Shown: in pieces, positions 48,111 through 63,139 of the stretch | How positions within the stretch are numbered: position 1 is the stretch's first letter | How the letters are laid out: every line of letters starts with the position of its first letter | DNA from: Circinella umbellata | Lineage: Eukaryota > Mucoromycota > Mucoromycetes > Mucorales > Lichtheimiaceae | Reading direction: 5' to 3' | Length of the DNA stretch: 64,000 bases | Assembly (NCBI GenBank): GCA_025093555.1 | Contig: JAIWNF010000012.1 | Coordinates: 744,001 to 808,000, forward strand | Program-made: the position numbers and the translations under genes | The notes under the pieces: model-generated | What the model was told of the DNA's origin: nothing | What the model saw: the letters and a program-made list of their open reading frames with translations, nothing else | The model's database searches: none

Positions 48111-51100
48111 ATGGAAGATGCTATCGATCATTTAGACTCCATCTGTGCTAATCAGATGTTGACTTCTACAGACAGTCAAAAACGGCAGCAGCACGATAAT
48201 ATCAACCGCAGCACAAAAGAAAGTAATAATGATGCTGTAACAGTTCGAGATTATCATCATATTTATGAAACACCAGATATGATAAATAATTCCCCTTCTT
48301 TTACACAGCTATTGTACGATGAAGACGGGGGTTTTGATGGTCAGGAGGATAACAATCATTATTCATTTCTGCGACACCAGCAACATGGAGAAGAACAGTA
48401 TCATCGGCAGCAACAACAAACAAACGATAATAATAATTTGATGGATTGTTCAGATATGGTATTATCAACACCATCTGTGGAGTTGGATAGCTCCACTCGT
48501 GATCAGCAGCAATACTGTTCGTCTTTGAGCCTTGGCAGCGATTTGACCTTGTTAACACCTTCTACTTTTCTGAATGAAAATGATAACAATAATTATGACA
48601 AAGAACTTTCGGATACCCAACTTGATATACTACTAGTATCATCTCAACAAAGTCAATCTGATGAAAGTAAACATGAGCTTGATGTTGATACAATTCATGG
48701 TACCGCCGATGATGATGATGAAGATGATGATGAAGAAGAAGAAGAAGAAAGAGAATCTACTTTTCTTGACGATTATAGTGTCAATCATCAGCGTTTAAAT
48801 GGTAATAGCGGAGAAAACCAAGGGTCTGTTTCCACAAAAAGAGCAGCTATAGATTTGGGTGAACAGCTCGATAACGAATCCGAAGATCATGATATTTATG
48901 TAGAAGAACATGACGACGATAATGATAATATTTTTCAAGAACAATTAGGAACACAAACACAACCTCGGTAACAATGGTTATAATGTATATATATACAGCA
49001 TTATAGATTCGTTCTATTTCTCAACATTGTTTACTATACATAATACTATATAGAGAAGCGATTATTTCTAAAATTGAAGAAACCATTCATTCATTAATTC
49101 AGCGCATAGTACTTGAAAAGACCCCATTGACATTTCCTGGTTTTATTGCTTTACCCGCACGACAACAGAGGCCTCAGCAGCATCAGCAACAACAACAGTC
49201 AGCTCGAGGGTGCGTACTTATAATAACAATGACTATTTATAATAATGTGTTATGTATATGTAAAGTACTTACTATTATTTTTTTTATTATATATGGGAAA
49301 AGACGCAAGAAACAGCGTCGAAACAATGCCCGTGTAACGATAGTAGAGCCAGCAGAAATTGAAGACGCTAACACTACTACTAGCACAGACGCCGGACAAA
49401 ATCAAGATGCGGAGCAGACAAATGTTGTTACTATTACTAATAATGATGAGGACCCCAATGATACGACAGTCACTCGTCGACAGAATACAACCAAAATAAC
49501 TACAACAGATACTCCTCGATCTCTCAAATCTTTTGGTATACTATTATATTTAATATCTTTTTTTTTAATTGCTTATTTATTTACCCTAATTATATAAAAT
49601 ATTATGTAGCTCGACGTTTGAAAGTATTGGAAATTATCTACGAATCAATCGTCAATCATGTTTTTGTTTCTAAACGCGACATTTACTATCGTGATGTAAC
49701 ACTATTTGAAAATCAACAAACTGTAGATATGGTAATATATAAACATATATGTAGATACTTTCTTCTTCTTTTTTTTTTACTTGGATATATAACAGTAGTG
49801 TAATGAAGCTAATTTATATATTGTCGTGTTGTGGATTGCGCCAACAGATTGTCACTAGCTGGTCTCAATATTTTAATGTGCCTCGATCATGTTTGAATGT
49901 GGTATTTATGATGAACAATTATTTATTATTAATTTGTATAAAACAAGCATATATTTATGTGCCTTATATATTGAATACAAAAAACTGCGTTTTAGACTGC
50001 ATCCTCTAAGGGATTAATTTATGGTGCTGCATATATTATACTTAAGAATAATAAAACTATCAACTGTACATCTGATGTAAATACCGATGATAGCTTTTGC
50101 AGTGATGAACAGGTATGTATACACATATATACTATTAGTATTATTATTTATATTGCACGTGTCATACGCATTACCATCAAGTTATTTATTACTGTTTTTG
50201 TTGTCTATTATATGTATATATAAATACAGGGTGTCTTGATTCCTCCGGTAAATCAGATTACCAAAGTTGTGAGTATAGCAGATTTTGTTCTTGTGATTGA
50301 AAAAGAAGCAAGTTTTAGACAACTCGTTTCATCTGGATTCGCTGGAATGTTCCCAAATGGCATTCTGGTTACAGTAAGTTATATTTTTGTGCTTCATTTA
50401 TTATCAATGTATAAAACAGTAACATTAAGTATATATATCGTTATGACCTTTCTACTTTCTCTCATATTACCGCTGTAAATACATTTAAGGGACGTGGTTA
50501 TCCGGTACGTACGTAGTTTATTGTTATTATAAAAACATTTATCATTACCCTTTTTTTCTAGAACCCGCATGTTATTACTATGTACTAAACACAACTTTAA
50601 TGAATTAGGATATTGCTACACGACATATTCTTAAATATTTAGCTATGCAGTATAAGAATTTACCTATTTTTGCGTTTGTTGATTATGATCCTTATGGGCT
50701 TGATATCTATGCAGTCTATAAATGGGGAAGTCGTGTACGTTTAATACAAATAACATCATGTGATTGTTTGATAAAAAGATATATAAAATAAATGACCATA
50801 ATGAAAACGATATATAGATTCATGCATTTGATGCACCTAATCTTGCCGTTCCAACCATTCAACATATTGGTTTATCTAAAAGAGATCGATCCAAATTTCG
50901 TATTACAGATGATGCGTTCGCACCATTGACTCAACGGGATCGAGTCAAGGCTTTGAGTATGATACTTAATGAGTCAAACAGTATGATTAAAAATAACAAC
51001 AGCAACAGCAACAACTCGCAATCACACTATTTGTATTCGGTTGGTCATTCGTCACCTAGTTACAAACCATTTATGTAAGGTTGATTGATTATTTTATCAT

Positions 51101-51350
51101 CGTATCCAGAAGATGCGAAAAAAATTTCAAATATGGTATTGATTTGATTGTAAAACAATACAAATCTCACGTATATAGAACAGAAGTATCACAAATGCTC
51201 CACCTGAATTTGAAATGTGAGTTACAAGCATTATGCATGGATAATCCTTTTGGTATGCTTCACTGTTTAGGAACCAAAATTTCGGATCTATTAAATCGAC
51301 AACAACGCCGACGCCAAACTGTTGCTACTTCCGCGGATCACCAACGTTGA
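48111..51350 (+). CDS. SPO11: Meiotic recombination endonuclease Spo11 (topoisomerase VI-A family)
   Basis: Eleven exons (48111-48967, 49054-49209, 49303-49535, 49610-49731, 49848-49901, 49996-50112, 50230-50373, 50490-50504, 50609-50734, 50818-51074, 51110-51350) give 773 residues. The catalytic core starts near residue 286. The 5Y-CAP domain has VSKRDIYYRDVTLF with Y442 as the tyrosine that attacks DNA. VPRSCLNVTASSKGLIYG follows. The Toprim domain has E537 (FVLVIEKEASF) and VDYDPYGLDI (D591, D593). Exon 8 is a 15-nt micro-exon (GRGYP). Spo11 makes the double-strand breaks that start meiotic recombination. Usual length is about 350-430. Here a Gln/Asn/Asp-rich acidic extension of about 285 residues precedes the core, joined by a GTAACA donor. 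If that intron were kept, translation would stop at once. Confidence 0.9.
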
Positions 51351-51696
51351 TAATTACTTTTCGTAGTTAAAAAAAAAGAGAGAAAATAATGCGTATAATA
51401 ACAATAGTAATAGTAATATTTTTAGTTTGCATAAGCTATTAAAAAACAGAATGTGATTCGTACACTTTATGTTCCTATTGATACACAAAAGAGTCTTTTG
51501 CCACGTTTATTCGTTTCATATAGACAGTGTGTATAAGTGAGTGGGACGATGCGGAAAGATGAGTGGTAACTTTCAGGAGCTTTATTTTTTTTGACAGTCA
51601 GCGCCTTTTCCCTTTTATAAAGTATATCTCATCTTTCTCTTCTGTTCTCCTTGTCCTTTTTCTTTTGAAACCCATTAGTTTCTAAAAATAATAGCA

Positions 51697-54082
<2,386 letters not shown>

Positions 54083-54544
54083 ATTTTTGTTATATTTTTT
54101 TTTTCTTTTTTTTTATTCCTTTGCTAAATAAAAATGCAGAAATTATCACATATTGAATTCATAAATTATTTTATAATAATTATTGACAAATATGTATTAT
54201 GAGTATTATTGATGGAACTAAAGGAGAAGGGACTGATTAAAAAAAATGAGAGTCTATTCTTATTAGGCAGTTTCGTTGAAAATGATTGTTTCAAGTCTCT
54301 GCGGACCTTTGTTGTGAATGGGTGTGTGTGTGAGAGAGAGAGAGGGGCGTGTCTCATTATAATCTTTCCAAACAGTAAAAAGAGTTACATACGAAGAAAT
54401 AGGATAGCCCGCCTTTCAATACATATTTTTTTTTATATATATTCTTCTTTTTTATTTTATTTTTTTGTGTGGTATATTATATATTCTTTCTATTAAACAA
54501 ACAAAACTTTCATTTCTTTTTCTTTTTCTTTCTTCTTATTAATA
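54083..54544. other. Intergenic region
   Basis: PFK-2 3' region and promoter of the next gene. A (GT)/(GA) tract lies at 54320-54350. No gene supported. Confidence 0.5.
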
Positions 54545-55979
54545 ATGACATGGACAGACATTTCTTCACCGCGACTAGTATTACAACGTACTAGTAATCA
54601 TTCTTATGAATCAACAACAGGAACAAGTAATACTGTTGCTATAAACAATAACAACAAAGATAATAGAAAACGAAAAGCGGAATCGCCAGCACAAGCAACA
54701 GTAGCGACACCAACAACAATGGCTACTACTTCTGATAGTAATAATAATAATAACAATGACAAGCGACAGCGACAAAGTTATGTCGATACCACAACATCAA
54801 GGCCAACAGTCCATCAAACCAATAATATTGGTAATAGTCGACGTCGTCAAAAAGTTCAAGAAAACAGTAATGCCCCACGTTGGCATAGTCAGTCCTATTT
54901 GCTTTTTCTTGCATTACGTCAACACCCAACCAAATCACTTCCACGAACGGACCTCATTAAAGCAGCGTTAGTTTTGGATGAGAAAATAAGTAAAGAACGT
55001 AATGTACCCAGAGTTTTTCGAGGCAAGGTAAATATATACATTTAATCTATATGTAGATTCTACTGGTTTTTTTTTCTTCTGTATAAAAAAAATATTAAAA
55101 ACATATGTATTCAATATAATGTGTGTTAACCATAAAACAAACTATATGCAGACACCAACAAATTCTGCCTCTGCTATACTTACCAACAATATTGATGGAT
55201 ATTTTGTTCCTTTTCGACCTCATGGAAGTCGCTGTATGCACTTTAAACTTGCATTTAATCCTGGAAACTTAAAAGATGCTATACAAGAATATACTCTATG
55301 GGAGACGCGTCTTGCACGAGAAGAATGGCCACTTTATTTTGGAAAACGCAAACGAACAGAGGAAACATTACCATCATCACTCATAACAACAGATACCATG
55401 ACAACAAAGACAACAAATACTACAGTATCTGATCCTTCTATTACCTTTTCAACAACTAATAATAATGAAATGACAGAATTTGATGCATTTCTTCTATCTA
55501 AGCGACAACAAGTTAAACAACAACAGCAACAATCTCAGTCACCTCCTTTAGAGGAAAGATTCGATTTGACAAATGTACCAAAAACATGGCATGATTTGTT
55601 ACATGTGGTGGCAGTTGATGGCGGTGAACAACAAAAACTAGTTGCTACGCGACCCATACCCAAAGGTATACCACTAGGATTCTATTTTGGGGTACCCATG
55701 ACAACAGATGAATTTGATTCATTGAAGGAAGGTGTTGGAAACGCTGAAGCATTTAGTGTAAAATATAAGTGTAAAACGGTATTGGATCCAACCAATGATC
55801 AAGGACAGCTGTATGATAAAGATGTTATCTATTGTCCTTTTCATTATATGCGTAATTCAAGTTCAGCTTCACAAGATGCAAATACATATTTTCTGGATGG
55901 ACCCGTATTAAATCAAATAGTTTGTTGGACACAGCGTGATATTGATGAAGGAGAAGAACTTATATTGTTACGCGCTTAA
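54545..55979 (+). CDS. SET-like domain protein with N-terminal winged-helix-like region
   Basis: Two exons (54545-55027, 55152-55979) give 436 residues. A disordered, basic N-terminus (NRKRKAESP, NDKRQRQSY) leads to a helical region SYLLFLALRQHPTKSLPRTD and NIDGYFVPFRPHGSRCMHFK, which could form a winged-helix DNA-binding unit. The C-terminal third reads like a SET methyltransferase core: VATRPIPKGIPLGFYFGVPM, then CPFHYMRNSSSASQDANTYF, DGPVLNQIVCWTQRDIDEGE and ELILLRA at the end. This matches the end of SET domains (V..I..GEEL), but the canonical NHSxxPN cofactor motif and post-SET cysteines are not recognisable. Catalysis is doubtful. A chromatin or transcription role is an inference. Other identities are possible. 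Confidence 0.5.
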
Positions 55980-56504
55980 TCAATCCTTTCTTTCCATTTT
56001 GTTTTTCGTGTTTCTCATTGCTACTTGTTATTATTATTGTTGTCGTTGTTGCAGTTGTAAATACCCATTTTTTTTTTTACCGAACTTACTCTTTCTGTTT
56101 TCCTTTCTTTTATATTATATATCATTTTTTAATCATCGCCTTATATTCCATACCTAACCACCCCTCTCTCTCTTTTTTTTTTTCATAAGAAAAAAAAACC
56201 ATATCAAAAGTTTCTCTAAAAAACAAATATTATAACATAGTCAAAAACGAATTGTAAAACTCTCTTCTTGTATACTCTTTTCCTCTGCTCCTGTCTTTAT
56301 TTTACTTCTTGTAAACCTGACTTTTTTTCTTCCACACACATATGTATATACATATGATGGTATATACATCTTTATTATCAATAAATTTTCATAAATTGTG
56401 TAAAAAAAAAATTTACCAAGCTCAAAAAAAAAGCTGTTGTGTAACTCAGCTACTTTTTTCATGTATTACAAGTGTCTTCGTGTTTTTTTTTTCTTCTTAA
56501 GAAA
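55980..56504. other. Intergenic region
   Basis: Low-complexity T-rich DNA between two genes on the same strand; nothing further seen. Confidence 0.5.
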
Positions 56505-57400
56505 ATGGACATGAATGATTTAAATTTATCCAAAAATCGACTTGAACGATTTCTTTTACGTAAACGTGGTGGACGGTATGATTCCATTGTTTGGTCGTGG
56601 CTAAAAAAAAAACATAATGATAAAAATGAAAACAGAAACATTCTTAATTTTTTTCCCCTCTTATTGTTTTAATCTGTATAACGCATATATTCATTATAGA
56701 TCTGTTCCTACTACCATTGAACCATTAGTTATCCTTCCAGAAGACAAATTAAGTAAGCTGCGATAACAACAACAACAATAGAATGTTTTCATAAAATGTC
56801 ATATTTTACTTTTGTAAAACTAAATTACTCATTGTGAAAATGATTTCTTTTTTCATATTTCATAGAGAAAAAAGGAAGTTTAACACCATTTAAATATGCT
56901 CTTAAATATGCTCATTTGGATATGGAACGATGGCCAGAAAATCAACAACAACAAACACGAAAACGAAAAGATTCATTTGATGAAGAAAATGGGCCTGATT
57001 TATCAGATGAACATATTAATAAATTAGCACGTAAACAACGAGGTTCAAGGTAATTAAAAAAAAGTTCGATTTTAAAACTTTAAGAATAAGAAAGCTAACA
57101 AGTTTTTAATTTTAGATATACATCTAATTCTCCTTTAACAAATGGACAGAAATTCGTTATCAAACCTTATATTGATAACAATAACAATAACAATGATAAT
57201 GTAAATTACAAACAATCACAAATCAAAGAATCTTTTTCTTTTAAACGACAACCCATGAGCGATAAAACGAGAAACAACTATAATAATAATAATAATGATA
57301 CCCTTCGTCAAAGCTCTCCATCAATTCAATCAAATTATTCTGCAACCGGATCTGTTAGGTCTAAGCGATCAGCTATTAAAATTTATGTTGATAAAAATTC

Positions 57401-57434
<34 letters not shown>

Positions 57435-59306
57435 CGTCATTCATCATCATCACCTAAAAGACAAGAGGTGGAAGAAAAAACATCAAACAATGATGATAAT
57501 CACATTAATAATAATAGCAATAATACCCAACGACAAACTTCAATATCAGCTCAATCTGCTCATTCAGTTGCTAATTCCATTCATTCTAATCAATCCAAAT
57601 CTGTACGTTCTTCTTTTACAGAAAACCGTTTTGCCTCTACCGATGGGATTGATTATAATTCATCAAAACAACAGCAAGAATATATGACGGATGATAAAGC
57701 AATAATACATAAAAACACGGTTCATGAAAAGTTATCATCAGTACATTCATCCAGAGATTCCATACATTCTAAAAAGTCGGCGGTAGATGTAACAAAAGAA
57801 CAGCCTTTATCAGTGAGTTTAAGTAATGAAAAATATAGTGAAAAATTGGCAAGTCAAATGAATGAGAATAGCAACGACAAATCAGGAACAGACGAGAGAG
57901 ATAATGCTGATAACATTGTACAAGAAGAAGAAAACCATCCATCATTACCAGCACCATCGAATCAAAAAATCGAAAAATCTAATAAGAATGACATTATTAT
58001 GGATAACGGAAATGTAGAAGAAGTACCAGTAGCAGAACAAAAAGATGATATACTTGATGATTTGACAGAATTTGAAATTGAATATGATTATGGTGATGAT
58101 GGTGGTGTTTTCGTTGGTCAAGAACAACAACCACAGCAACAACAAGGTCGTGGCGCCTCACCTGTACCAGTATCTCAACTCCAAAAACAACAGCAACAAG
58201 TTGACAATCGAATGGAATCTTTTCATATGAATAATGATGGCAATGATGGCAATGATCCGGAGAATTTAGATACAACACAAGAACACTTTCAACTTCTTCC
58301 ACTTACACGACTACCAAAATCACGTCAAGAACATCATCGAGCAGGAACAATCATAGCAAACGAATGTAATACATCCAGACTGGTATATAATATGCCGATG
58401 AACCCAACACAAGAAGAAATCGATATAGTACAACAAAAAATTTATAATAACTTTATAAAAACACCCAGAAATTCGAAAGCAAAACCATTAATTGAATTAT
58501 TCAAAGAACTTGGAATAATTGCCATGAATTGTGCTAATGAGGTTCAGTAAGTAATTGTTATTATCATTATTGTTGCTATAACTACTTATCACAGGTATAA
58601 TAATAATAATAATTTATTTATATATTTTAGAACAATAAATGATTATCAACGAGCAGCCGTTGATATTTTAGCTGAAGTATTGAGAAAGAGATTTCATGCT
58701 CATGTATGTATGAAATATATTATCATATGAGATAAAAAAAGGTTTATTTATTAAAACTTACATATATATATATATATATTGCATATAAATAGGCTGAATT
58801 ATTTCGAAAACATGAGGATATACGTCTTAAAAGTAAACGTATTAAACTCACTCACGATCATGCAGAAAAACGGTTGATTAATGCAACATCCAGTCGTCGA
58901 AAATTAAATGATGAAATAAACGAAATGCGAAAAAGGTGTGAAAAATTACGTGCTGAAAGAGAGGTAAAGTACTATCTTCATATATTTATTTAAGATTCAA
59001 TTATTAAACAATAAAATGATGATTTGATTGATATACTTAAAAGAACGTTATTTTATATATATTATATGTATACAGATTGATACGAATATAATCAAGTTCT
59101 TTGATCGACTAAATAGTCCAATTCCGGAAATGCCAGACGATGTTTCATATGAAGAAATTAATGTAATAAAAATAGCAAACGAAGAGCAACATACTAAAGG
59201 TGCTGTTCGACCTGAAGAAATCAATGTATCCCAATATACAACAGATGGGCGTGAAGCAGATAACACTGACGTTTCGGAAACAAATATTAAAACCATTGGA
59301 AACTAG
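56505..59306 (+). CDS. Coiled-coil protein, possible inner-kinetochore CENP-U/Ame1-like
   Basis: Seven exons (56505-56575, 56700-56752, 56866-57049, 57116-58546, 58631-58703, 58793-58963, 59076-59306) give 737 residues. A short basic N-terminus (NRLERFLLRKRGGRSVPTTI) is followed by about 400 residues of Gln/Asn/Ser-rich disorder with a poly-Q tract. The C-terminal third is ordered: PLIELFKELGIIAMNCANEV and YQRAAVDILAEVLRKRFHAH, then a long coiled coil (ELFRKHEDIRLKSKRIKL to KRCEKLRAERE). A basic N-terminal peptide plus a C-terminal helix and coiled coil is the layout of Ame1/Mis17/CENP-U, which binds the Mis12 complex at kinetochores. I found no diagnostic signature, so this is a proposal. 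Gene structure is firm: all exons join in frame. Confidence 0.5.
57398..57436 (+). repeat. CAA repeat encoding poly-glutamine
   Basis: About twelve CAA/ACA units encode a poly-Q tract in the coiled-coil protein; length variation would be in frame. Confidence 0.85.
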
Positions 59307-59848
59307 ATATACATTTGTAAATTTACATAAAATATATGTATTTAAATTGTTAAAACTTACCATTGACTTTGGTTATATGTTTACGCGGGCTAGGTTAAGA
59401 TAGTAGGATAAGTTATGGATTATCATAATAATAATTATAATAATGGGTGATCAGGAATCTTGTTTATAAATTCGAACAAGGCTATCTATTATTACAGTGT
59501 TAATTCTAAATTTTAGTCAACAGTGAATTATCAAGTAGTAAAGTTACAATGGTGGCCAACTTAATTATGTTACAACTTAATTAATTTTTATGCAATGCAA
59601 ATAATTTTGGTGGGGGTTTTCTTGGACAAGTAAGCGTGATGTGACGTTTAAGGTAGCGGGGTTGTTATGTGATTTTTGAATGAAAACCAACTGTTTTTTT
59701 ATTATTATTATCTTCCTTCCTCTTTTCTTTCTTTTTTTTTTCATATAATAATAACTTACAACTACCCTTAATTGCATATAAATAACATATATAAATATAT
59801 ATAAAAAATACCTTTTTTTTTGTGTGTATACGACAAAACATATATAGC
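59307..59848. other. Intergenic region
   Basis: A+T-rich DNA between two co-directional genes, without features I can support. Confidence 0.5.
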
Positions 59849-61156
59849 ATGCTTAATAATCATAATCAAGTATATGGAATTCAACGACTATCACCAGAAC
59901 TTACACTTCAACTTATACTTTTGTTGAACTCACGAGATGTGATAGCATTTGCTTTGACCTGTAAACACTTTTCAGATTTTATTTTAAAAAATGATAGTGT
60001 TTTTGAACAACTTGTTGAACGAGATTACGGTGTGAATTATAAACGACCGGATGTCGAAGAATCTTGGAAAAGCTTGTATATAGATCAATATACGCGTAAG
60101 GCTCCGATCTGTTGCCGTCATCTTTCTCGAGTTCAAGACGAACCAAGTGAAACTAAACGCGTCATTTATCGCGTTGCAAAACAACAACCAACAATGAAAT
60201 GTGATTTCTGTCATTCTGAAGAAGCTGTTTATCTTACTATGAATCCATTCTCAGAAAGTCAAGGTACGAAATAAATAGAACATAGCAAATAAATAAAAGT
60301 AATGAATTAATATTTTATTTTAAATATAGCATGTCGTTCATGTGTTAAAGTCAAGACAACAGAAGAACCATTCCCTGTTCAATTGGAAGTAGCGACAGGA
60401 AATTTATGGTGTTTAGATGATTCATGTTCACGCAAAGTGAGTTAATTTCAAATCAAATATATATTCATATAATATGTTTATATCTTTTATTAATTTATAA
60501 ATGTATTATGAATAGCTTGGAGATGAAGAATCTAATTTGAATGAACAATATAAAGTAAATATGGTATTGAATAATTTAAAAGAAGAAAAGGAAGGATCAT
60601 TAGATCGTCGACGCAAAGCAGAACATCAGCTTTATGTTCAAGAACTTCGACGAGAAGATATGAAATTGAAACATTATTTGGTAGAAAAACAATGGGGTAG
60701 AACATGGATGTTATTTAGAACACGTAAGTAGTGAAGATAGTGATGGGCAATGTAGATATAGTAATAGACTGTATAATTAATTCGTTTGTTTGTTTGGGGT
60801 ATGAATAGGTGAAGGATCTCCATTGCCTACTAAAATTTCAAATCACAAATTGGCACGAAGTAATGGTTCATTGGATCCAAGTATAAGATTACCAGTAGAT
60901 AAATATCGTCCAGCCCCAGAAACACACGCAGATATTGTTAGTGAAAAATTATTTTTATACTTACAAAAAGCATATGGTGTTCAAGGCAGATCATATAGTG
61001 AAGGTAAATAAAATATAAAAACAATACGAATGAAAGACATCTAATAATGAATTTACATATCATTTTTATATTTTAGATGATTTGCAATATCCAGAATATG
61101 CTCGACTGAGAGGATATATTGATGATTTCAAAACAAGTATTTTAGCTTACCCTTAA
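59849..61156 (+). CDS. F-box protein with paired-cysteine (zinc-binding) module
   Basis: Five exons (59849-60263, 60330-60436, 60516-60723, 60809-61003, 61077-61156) give 334 residues. The F-box (about 11-56) reads IQRLSPELTLQLILLLNSRD and FALTCKHFSDFILKNDSVF, with a following FEQLVERDYG typical of fungal F-box proteins. It then carries cysteine pairs, MKCDFCHSEEAVYLTMNPF, ACRSCVKVK and LWCLDDSCSRK, spaced as a zinc-binding unit spanning an intron. A charged helical region and a conserved-looking end (YARLRGYIDDFKTSILAYP) complete it. F-box proteins bind Skp1 and choose substrates for SCF ubiquitin ligases. The zinc module may bind the substrate, which is unknown. Confidence 0.78.
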
Positions 61157-61586
61157 AAGTTCAGCAATAACTATTGTATGATAATATTACCCACGTTCTT
61201 CCTTCTCTTTTCTCTTTCATTATAACAATACTACATCATTCATTTGGATATATGCGAAAAATGCATTATGTATATATATATATATTTGGAAAAGCAATTA
61301 TTATGGAAGAGGAAGGATTAAAACGGGTTGATGATTTGTTTTTTTTTCTGGTTTGTAGTTATTGAAAAGGATGAAACTATATATATTTATATATAAAGAA
61401 GAATAAGAAAAAATTGAGTAGGAGTAAATATGTCAATAATATAGATTGAAATGCTATTGATTATTATTAATTGTGGTGATTGTTATATGCGGATATGTGA
61501 ATGTGTGAATGTGGATGTTTGTGTGTTTGTGTGTGTGTATGTGCAAAGAGATATATGAACAGAGAAAAAAAAAAGGTAATTAGACA
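61157..61586. other. Convergent intergenic region
   Basis: 3' ends of the F-box and BTB genes face each other. It holds a (TG)n-rich tract near 61499-61545 and AT repeats; no gene seen. Confidence 0.55.
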
Positions 61587-63139
61587 TTAGATTTGTAAAG
61601 GGTCCCACCTTCCAAACTTGACTGATTGTTTTTTAACTACAAGGATCCCACTATTATTAACTCTACTAAATTGTAGGAGAACAGTTAACCCATTTTTTCC
61701 CAATTGTGAACGAAAATAAAGAGTTCTTTTTGCAAATTTATAGCGTTCAATTGAACTTTTAACCATTAAATCTTTATGTTCCAAACATCGTTTCAAATAT
61801 TTCAATGGTAATTCTGCATATACTCGAGCCCATGCATCCATAATATCATCAAAACATTCTTCTCCTTCTCCTTGTTCTATTGTTGTTGATGGATCAACTA
61901 CTTGAACACATGTTCCAAAGTTAACATCTTGTAATGATGATGATGATAATTCATCAGTAAAAGAAGAGATTGGTGCTGTTACTCGCGGTGGTGGTGATGA
62001 TGTTGATGATGAAGAAGATTGTTTCTTAATTAACTGTTTTGGTAATCCAAAAGTCAAATAATGAACAATTTGTTGATCAAGTAAATCAGTCCATAAACGT
62101 TTCCTTTGTTGTTGAGAAGTGGAAGAAGAAAGATAATGTTGAGAAGTAGATAATAATGATGAAATCCAGTAAAAGACATTATTTTGATTCAAACTCATAC
62201 CCAAAACATGTAAAATATGATTTTGTAATGCTTCTAATTCCAATTCTTGTGTTGCATCTAACAATTCAAAGCATATTTGAGGTTTTTCATTAACAATAAA
62301 GAACAGATCCTGCTGTGTCAACGGTCGATAAAGATGTCCAATAATTGTATGAATTGTTTCGGGTGATGCAGCAATATCCAAATCCATAATCAATGGATGT
62401 TGTTGATGATGATGATGAACACCCAAATTAACTAAACGTCGGTAGAGTATAGGTGATCGTGTGAGTATAAGTGAATGTAAAGCAAACGATTTTTGTACTG
62501 CTGGTACATTGACAGTAATATCTGAAAAAAGTCCTACAATATACATAATATATTAGTTTACACATGCATATAAATATCCTATATACAATGCTTTTTTTAT
62601 TCTTCTTTCCTTAAAGAATTAATAAGACTTGATTATTTACCTTGTAAAAATCCAACGTGGTATAAGTAATCACAGTAGTTTTGATCTGGAGTCGCATTTG
62701 GACTATTATACAAGGATGGTTGTTGTTGTTGTAGTGTCTGTTTAATGGATGGTGGTGCTCCTCCACCTCCTGATACAGGTGGTGGTGGTTGTGCAGCTGT
62801 TGTAGCTGTTGGTGTTACAATAGCCGGAGCTGTCATTGTTGGGGCACCCATAGAGGGAAAGAATGGTTGTTGAGCTGCTTGAGGTGGACGGTGATGCGGA
62901 TGATGGTGTGTCATTGGTGCAAGCATGGGCATAGGTACAGGAATGGGTATAGGCATATGCATTGCAGTTGGTGAGGATTCGGTATTATTTGTATTGATCA
63001 AATGTTGTTGAACCCCTACTGTTGGTAGTGGTGTAGTAGTAGTAGTAGTTGGTGAACCATTCATACCATTTATATAGGCTTGATTCGATTTATAATGTTC
63101 TTGGGATATGAATACAGGTGTTGACATGTCTTGAACCAT
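61587..63139 (-). CDS. BTB/POZ-domain protein with Pro/Gln-rich N-terminus
   Basis: Two minus-strand exons (63139-62641, 62533-61587) give 481 residues. The first 145 residues are low complexity (Pro, Thr, Met, Gln, including PPPPVSGGGGAPP). The BTB fold starts at NYCDYLYHVGFLQGLFSDIT and continues with FALHSLILTRSPILYRRLV, the element for dimerisation and adaptor binding. Helices follow in IHTIIGHLYRPLTQQDLFFI and QICFELLDATQELELEALQN. A Ser-rich linker separates a C-terminal helical part (YAELPLKYLKRCLEHKDLMV) that looks like a BACK-type extension. BTB proteins act as Cullin-3 adaptors or transcriptional partners; which applies here is unknown. Confidence 0.82.

Noticed and set aside
49210..49302. 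Transmembrane segment in Spo11 (frame stays open through this stretch)
   Set aside because: The hydrophobic run is an A+T-rich intron with a GT donor and AG acceptor; removing it keeps the frame and fits the family.
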